Assembly (NCBI GenBank): GCA_020024645.1
Contig: JAHHTN010000078.1
Span: 1-8,898 of the forward strand
DNA: 8,898 nt
Reading direction: 5' to 3'
Origin: Faecalimonas sp.
Lineage (GTDB): Bacteria; Bacillota; Clostridia; Lachnospirales; Lachnospiraceae
The position numbers and the translations under genes were made by a program. The notes beneath the pieces were generated by a model. The model was not told the origin of the DNA. It saw nothing but the letters and a program-made list of their open reading frames with translations, and searched no databases. This document shows positions 5,901 through 8,898 of this stretch, piece after piece (position 1 is the stretch's first letter; each line of letters opens with the position of its first letter).

Positions 5901-6344
5901 ATGCGAGGGAAAAAGCCAAAAGAGAGAAGAAGTTATGTATTGAGAATGCCCGACGGTTCGCTGATTGAGGTAACCAGAGAAGTATACTTAGAATGGTATC
6001 AGTCCAGACGAAAAGAAAGATACCAGATGGAAAGACAAAAGAAACAAGGGGTGTGTAGTTTAGAGGCACTGAATGGATACGGAGATTTGGAAGAAGAAAA
6101 ATATGGTATAGAGGAAATGGTACTTTGTAGGTTGTATGAAGCAAAAATACGGGAAGGAATAGCTCAGTTAGCAAAGGAAGATGCCCGTTTGATTTATTTG
6201 CTATTTTTTGAAGAAGTGACAAGCAAAGATGCGGCTCAAATTTTGGGGTGTAGCCGGAAGACAATTTATAATCGGAGAAAACGCATTTTGTCAGAACTAC
6301 GTTCTATTCTGCATGATTTGGGAATTGTAGGTGGTGCTTTTTAA
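5901..6344 (+). CDS. Small sigma-70-like/HTH regulator
   Basis: A 147-aa basic protein with ATG 5901 and GAGGAGG (5885-5891) 9 nt upstream. The N-terminus YVLRMPDGSLIEVTREVYLEWYQSRR (residues 12-37 region) is the characteristic opening of small sigma-70-like proteins in Firmicutes integrative elements: a short beta segment and then a helix with a VTREVY core. A variable linker follows, then a C-terminal region 4-like domain: LYEAKIREGIAQLAKEDARLIYLLFF, and HTH TSKDAAQILGCSRKTIYNRRKRILSELR (about 107-134). Region 2 (promoter melting, core binding) is not evident, so it may act with, or antagonise, the sigma-like protein encoded 16 nt upstream. The last genes of the regulatory block are thus two sigma-like proteins in tandem. 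No terminator is clear after its stop. Confidence 0.83.
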   Translation: MRGKKPKERRSYVLRMPDGSLIEVTREVYLEWYQSRRKERYQMERQKKQGVCSLEALNGYGDLEEEKYGIEEMVLCRLYEAKIREGIAQLAKEDARLIYLLFFEEVTSKDAAQILGCSRKTIYNRRKRILSELRSILHDLGIVGGAF

Positions 6345-6367
6345 AAATGATATTGTGCCAGAGATGA

Positions 6368-6396
6368 TATAACTTAATTGGCAAAACAAGGTTATA
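6368..6396. repeat. Inverted repeat upstream of the helicase gene, possible operator
   Basis: TATAAC (6368-6373) is complementary to GTTATA (6391-6396); two further pairs (one G-U) extend the stem to 8 bp with a 13-nt interior. No T-run follows, so it is not a terminator. It lies about 30 nt upstream of the candidate -10 of the helicase promoter and could be a regulator-binding palindrome. Chance is possible in such A/T-rich DNA. Confidence 0.25.
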
Positions 6397-6424
6397 CTTT
6401 TGTTAGGCGAAAAGCATAATAATG

Positions 6425-6433
6425 TGATATACT
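6425..6433 (+). promoter_or_regulatory. Candidate extended -10 promoter for the helicase gene
   Basis: TGATATACT (6425-6433) is a TGn element directly in front of TATACT, a 5-of-6 match to the TATAAT consensus. No good -35 box sits at the right distance, which extended -10 promoters tolerate. It would give a leader of about 70 nt before the ATG at 6511. The 166-nt gap 6345-6510 contains no gene. A second possible -35-like TTGACT at 6468-6473 has no convincing -10 partner. Confidence 0.45.
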
Positions 6434-6510
6434 TAAAATATAAATACAGATAAAATCAAAACATACATTGACTAAAATGTGACAAGGTCTAAATAGAAAG
6501 AGGTAGAACT

Positions 6511-8898
6511 ATGGCATTTAAAACACGAAAAAAAGAAGAATTTTTATATTCTACACCGCAAGAAATGTATCAAGACAATAAGGTAAAAAAAATAATGGGA
6601 CCTTTAGACTATCAGGCGGCTATGTTAGATTCATATATTCAATTTATGGAAAAGAAGACAGTGGCATTAGAATTACCAACAGGAAGTGGGAAAACGCTAG
6701 TGGGGCTACTTATAGGGGAGTTTCGACGAAGAAAGAATAAGGAAAAGGTAATATTTTTATGCCCGACAAATCAATTGGTAAATCAAGTTGTGGAGCAAGC
6801 AAATTTAAAATATGGTTTAAAAGCAATTGCATTTTGTGGCAGACAGAGAGATTATTTGCCAAAGGATAAAAGTAGGTTTCTCATGGCTGAAGCCATAGGA
6901 GTTACAACATATAGTTCTTTTTTTGCAGTGAATTCCTTTTTTCAAGATGTAGATATAATAATAATGGATGATGTCCATTCTTGTGAAGATTACTTAATAG
7001 CCAATTGGACTATACAGATTGAGGGAGGAACTGTAGTATTTGAAGAAATAGTAGCTCTATTGAAACCATTGCTCAGTGAAATAGATTATAGATATTTAGT
7101 AGAAAATGACTATACACTAGAAATGGTATCATGGTGTAATATGTTGCCGATGCCTTTGCTAATAGATAAGCTTTCTGATATTCAGGAAATTTTACAAGAA
7201 GGAATAGAGAGTGGATCAACGAACTATTATGCATATTTGAGACTTGCAGAAAATTTACAGGAATGTAATATATATATATCAAATAGAAAAATTCTTATAC
7301 GCCCTTGGATAGCACCTACAATGTCTTTTAAACCTTTTGCAGATGCAAAGCAACGAATATTGATGTCTGCAACATTAGGAAGAAGTGGAGAGTTGGAGAG
7401 GATTACAGGCATAGAAAAAATATGTCGTTTGCCAATAGTAAATGATTGGGACAAAAAGGGATTAGGGAGAAAGTTTTTTACTTTTCCCGATTTATCATTG
7501 GGAGTAGATAATCACAGGGATATAGTTAGAACACTTCAAAATTTGTGCAAGAAAAGTGTGTTTCTAGTGCCAGATTCTAAAAGCGCAGATTCTATTAGAA
7601 AATTTTATGAAGATGAAATGGACAATGTGAAAATTTTTGAAGCAGGGGATATAGAGAAATCTAAGCAGGAATTTGTAGAGTCTCCGGAGGCAACAATTAT
7701 TTTAGCAAATCGATTTGATGGGGTAGATTTTTCCGATGATGAAAGTAGATTATTATTTATTTGGAATTTGCCAAAAACAACAAATTTACAAGAAAAATTT
7801 TTGATTACCAGAATGGGTGCCTCAAAGCTATATGCAGAAAGAATCCGTACAAGGATAATTCAGGCTGTTGGAAGATGTTCAAGAAATCCAAGTGATTATT
7901 CTATCGTGTGCGTAATAGGTGAAACGATTCAAAATGATTTGACGAAAGAAGAAAAAGTCAATCAATTTCCACCAGAGTTAAGAGCGGAAATTCAATTTGG
8001 ATTAGAAAATTCGATGGATTATTCAAAGGTAGATGATGTAGTAGAGCAAGCCAAGGACTTTTTAAATAGAACTGAAATATGGGAAGAAGCAGAAGAATAT
8101 ATTGTGGAGTTAAGGAATGGGTATTGGAATAAAACAAATGAAGTAGAGGATAAAATAAATCAGAAATTAAAGGATTCGGCAATTTTAGAACTGAGATTTC
8201 AATATGCTATATGGAAAAAAGATTATGAAACGGCCTTTAATTGCGCTTGTGGTATTGTTGGAATATTGAATGCACCTGCATTAAACGGATATAAATGTTT
8301 TTGGAATTATATGTCAGGCTGTATGGCTTATTATTTATTTAAAAATGGGCAATCTGAATATAAAAGGACGGGTCAACAGTATTTTTTGAAAGCATTAAAA
8401 GAAAATATAAGTATACGATGGTTATCAGAATTACCAGAAAAATTATTTTCTTTAAAAAGCAATATTTCAGTAGAGAATGATTTTTTCTTTGATTGTATAG
8501 AGCATATAGAAAATGTATTTACCGCACTATCAACAAAAGCAAAATTAGAGAAAAAGATTACAGGGATTTTGGAAAATTTAAAATCTGAGGATGGAAAAGC
8601 ATTTGAAAGGGGACATAAAGATTTAGGAGAACTACTCGGGTTTATTTCAGAAAATCCTAATAGTACTGGAGCCCCTGATCCATATTGGATAATTAATGAA
8701 AATAATATAGTTGTTTCAGAAGATAAAATTTATGAAGAAAAGCAAGGAATTAAAAGTATTCCAATATCAGATGTTAGTGAAGCAGGAAGGCACAAAGCGT
8801 GGATTGTAGAGCATGAAAAGAGAATCTCTAAAAATGCTAATATTTATACAGTTTTAATTACCAATTCTTTAAGTATTGATGAAGATGCACGTATATAT
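6511..8898 (+). CDS. SF2 (DEAD/DEAH-like) helicase with predicted C-terminal PD-(D/E)xK nuclease; 3' end outside window
   Basis: An open frame of 796 codons running past the window end. ATG 6511 has AAAGAGGT (6497-6504) at suitable distance. SF2 motifs in order: Q-like Q35; motif I PTGSGKT (56-62); Ia PTNQLV (85-90); motif II MDDVH (152-156), in place of the common DExH; motif III SAT (287-289); motif V region NRFDGVDF (400-407); motif VI QAVGRCSRNP (451-460). Both RecA-like lobes are therefore present with ATP-binding residues. Residues ~480-700 are mainly helical without a recognised domain. From 705, LGELLGF, GAPDPYW (D723), SEDK (E737, K739) and DVSEAGRHKAW look like a PD-(D/E)xK nuclease core. 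The gene is richer in A/T codons (ata, tta, aat) than its neighbours, suggesting acquired cargo. Family knowledge suggests DNA unwinding/cleavage, plausibly phage defence; that role is inference. The gap before it suggests its own promoter. Confidence 0.88.
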   Translation, partial: MAFKTRKKEEFLYSTPQEMYQDNKVKKIMGPLDYQAAMLDSYIQFMEKKTVALELPTGSGKTLVGLLIGEFRRRKNKEKVIFLCPTNQLVNQVVEQANLKYGLKAIAFCGRQRDYLPKDKSRFLMAEAIGVTTYSSFFAVNSFFQDVDIIIMDDVHSCEDYLIANWTIQIEGGTVVFEEIVALLKPLLSEIDYRYLVENDYTLEMVSWCNMLPMPLLIDKLSDIQEILQEGIESGSTNYYAYLRLAENLQECNIYISNRKILIRPWIAPTMSFKPFADAKQRILMSATLGRSGELERITGIEKICRLPIVNDWDKKGLGRKFFTFPDLSLGVDNHRDIVRTLQNLCKKSVFLVPDSKSADSIRKFYEDEMDNVKIFEAGDIEKSKQEFVESPEATIILANRFDGVDFSDDESRLLFIWNLPKTTNLQEKFLITRMGASKLYAERIRTRIIQAVGRCSRNPSDYSIVCVIGETIQNDLTKEEKVNQFPPELRAEIQFGLENSMDYSKVDDVVEQAKDFLNRTEIWEEAEEYIVELRNGYWNKTNEVEDKINQKLKDSAILELRFQYAIWKKDYETAFNCACGIVGILNAPALNGYKCFWNYMSGCMAYYLFKNGQSEYKRTGQQYFLKALKENISIRWLSELPEKLFSLKSNISVENDFFFDCIEHIENVFTALSTKAKLEKKITGILENLKSEDGKAFERGHKDLGELLGFISENPNSTGAPDPYWIINENNIVVSEDKIYEEKQGIKSIPISDVSEAGRHKAWIVEHEKRISKNANIYTVLITNSLSIDEDARIY

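Noticed and set aside
5803..6264. 153-codon minus-strand open frame opposite the second sigma-like gene
   Set aside because: Its composition is that of an antisense shadow (Leu/Phe/Ser-rich), it has no start signal, and the + strand gene is well supported.
6468..6496. TTGACT at 6468-6473 as -35 of a promoter with AAATAG at 17-nt spacing
   Set aside because: The -10 match is poor and the start point would fall at the ribosome binding site of the helicase gene. The extended -10 at 6425 is better.

Overview
The window looks like the junction between a chromosomal housekeeping gene and an integrated mobile element in a low-GC Gram-positive bacterium. I infer a gut Clostridia/Lachnospiraceae-type host from the A/T-rich codon use, the strong GGAGG-type ribosome binding sites before almost every gene, and the families present. 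All supported genes are on the + strand.

Bases 1-505 are the 3' end of a class II lysyl-tRNA synthetase gene (lysS) that carries an extra C-terminal tRNA-binding (EMAP/Trbp111-type) domain. Bases 506-722 hold no gene. They contain a perfect 11-bp tandem repeat (547-568) and an inverted repeat (584-614), both candidates for the element end or attachment region, then a strong hairpin-plus-T terminator or attenuator (646-687).

Bases 723-4568 form one tightly packed maintenance operon: a DUF6075-like protein, a 57-aa DUF3970-like protein, ParA, ParB, a RepA_N-family replication initiator and a small membrane protein. Several neighbours overlap or are translationally coupled, and a clean terminator (4596-4621) closes the block. 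Inside repA lie ten 21-bp repeats at an exact 23-bp period, in arrays of four and six. They look like iterons of a replication origin embedded in the initiator's own coding sequence. Because 23 is not a multiple of 3, the repeat core is read in all three codon phases, which suggests selection on the DNA.

Bases 4687-6344 are a regulatory block: an XRE-type helix-turn-helix regulator with a TTG start, a sigma-70-like factor preceded by a 178-nt structured leader, and a second smaller sigma/HTH protein. After a 166-nt gap with a candidate extended -10 promoter, a long A/T-rich gene begins at 6511 and runs off the window end (796 codons without a stop). It encodes a superfamily 2 helicase with a DDVH motif II and a C-terminal region that looks like a PD-(D/E)xK nuclease. 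I read it as cargo of the element and a candidate anti-phage or DNA-processing effector; any partner genes would lie beyond the window.

Together the genes suggest an integrative element with plasmid-like replication and partition functions, its own transcription regulators and a helicase-nuclease cargo. No integrase, relaxase or conjugation gene is in the window, so the element class (ICE or integrated plasmid-like island) is inferred from the gene families only.
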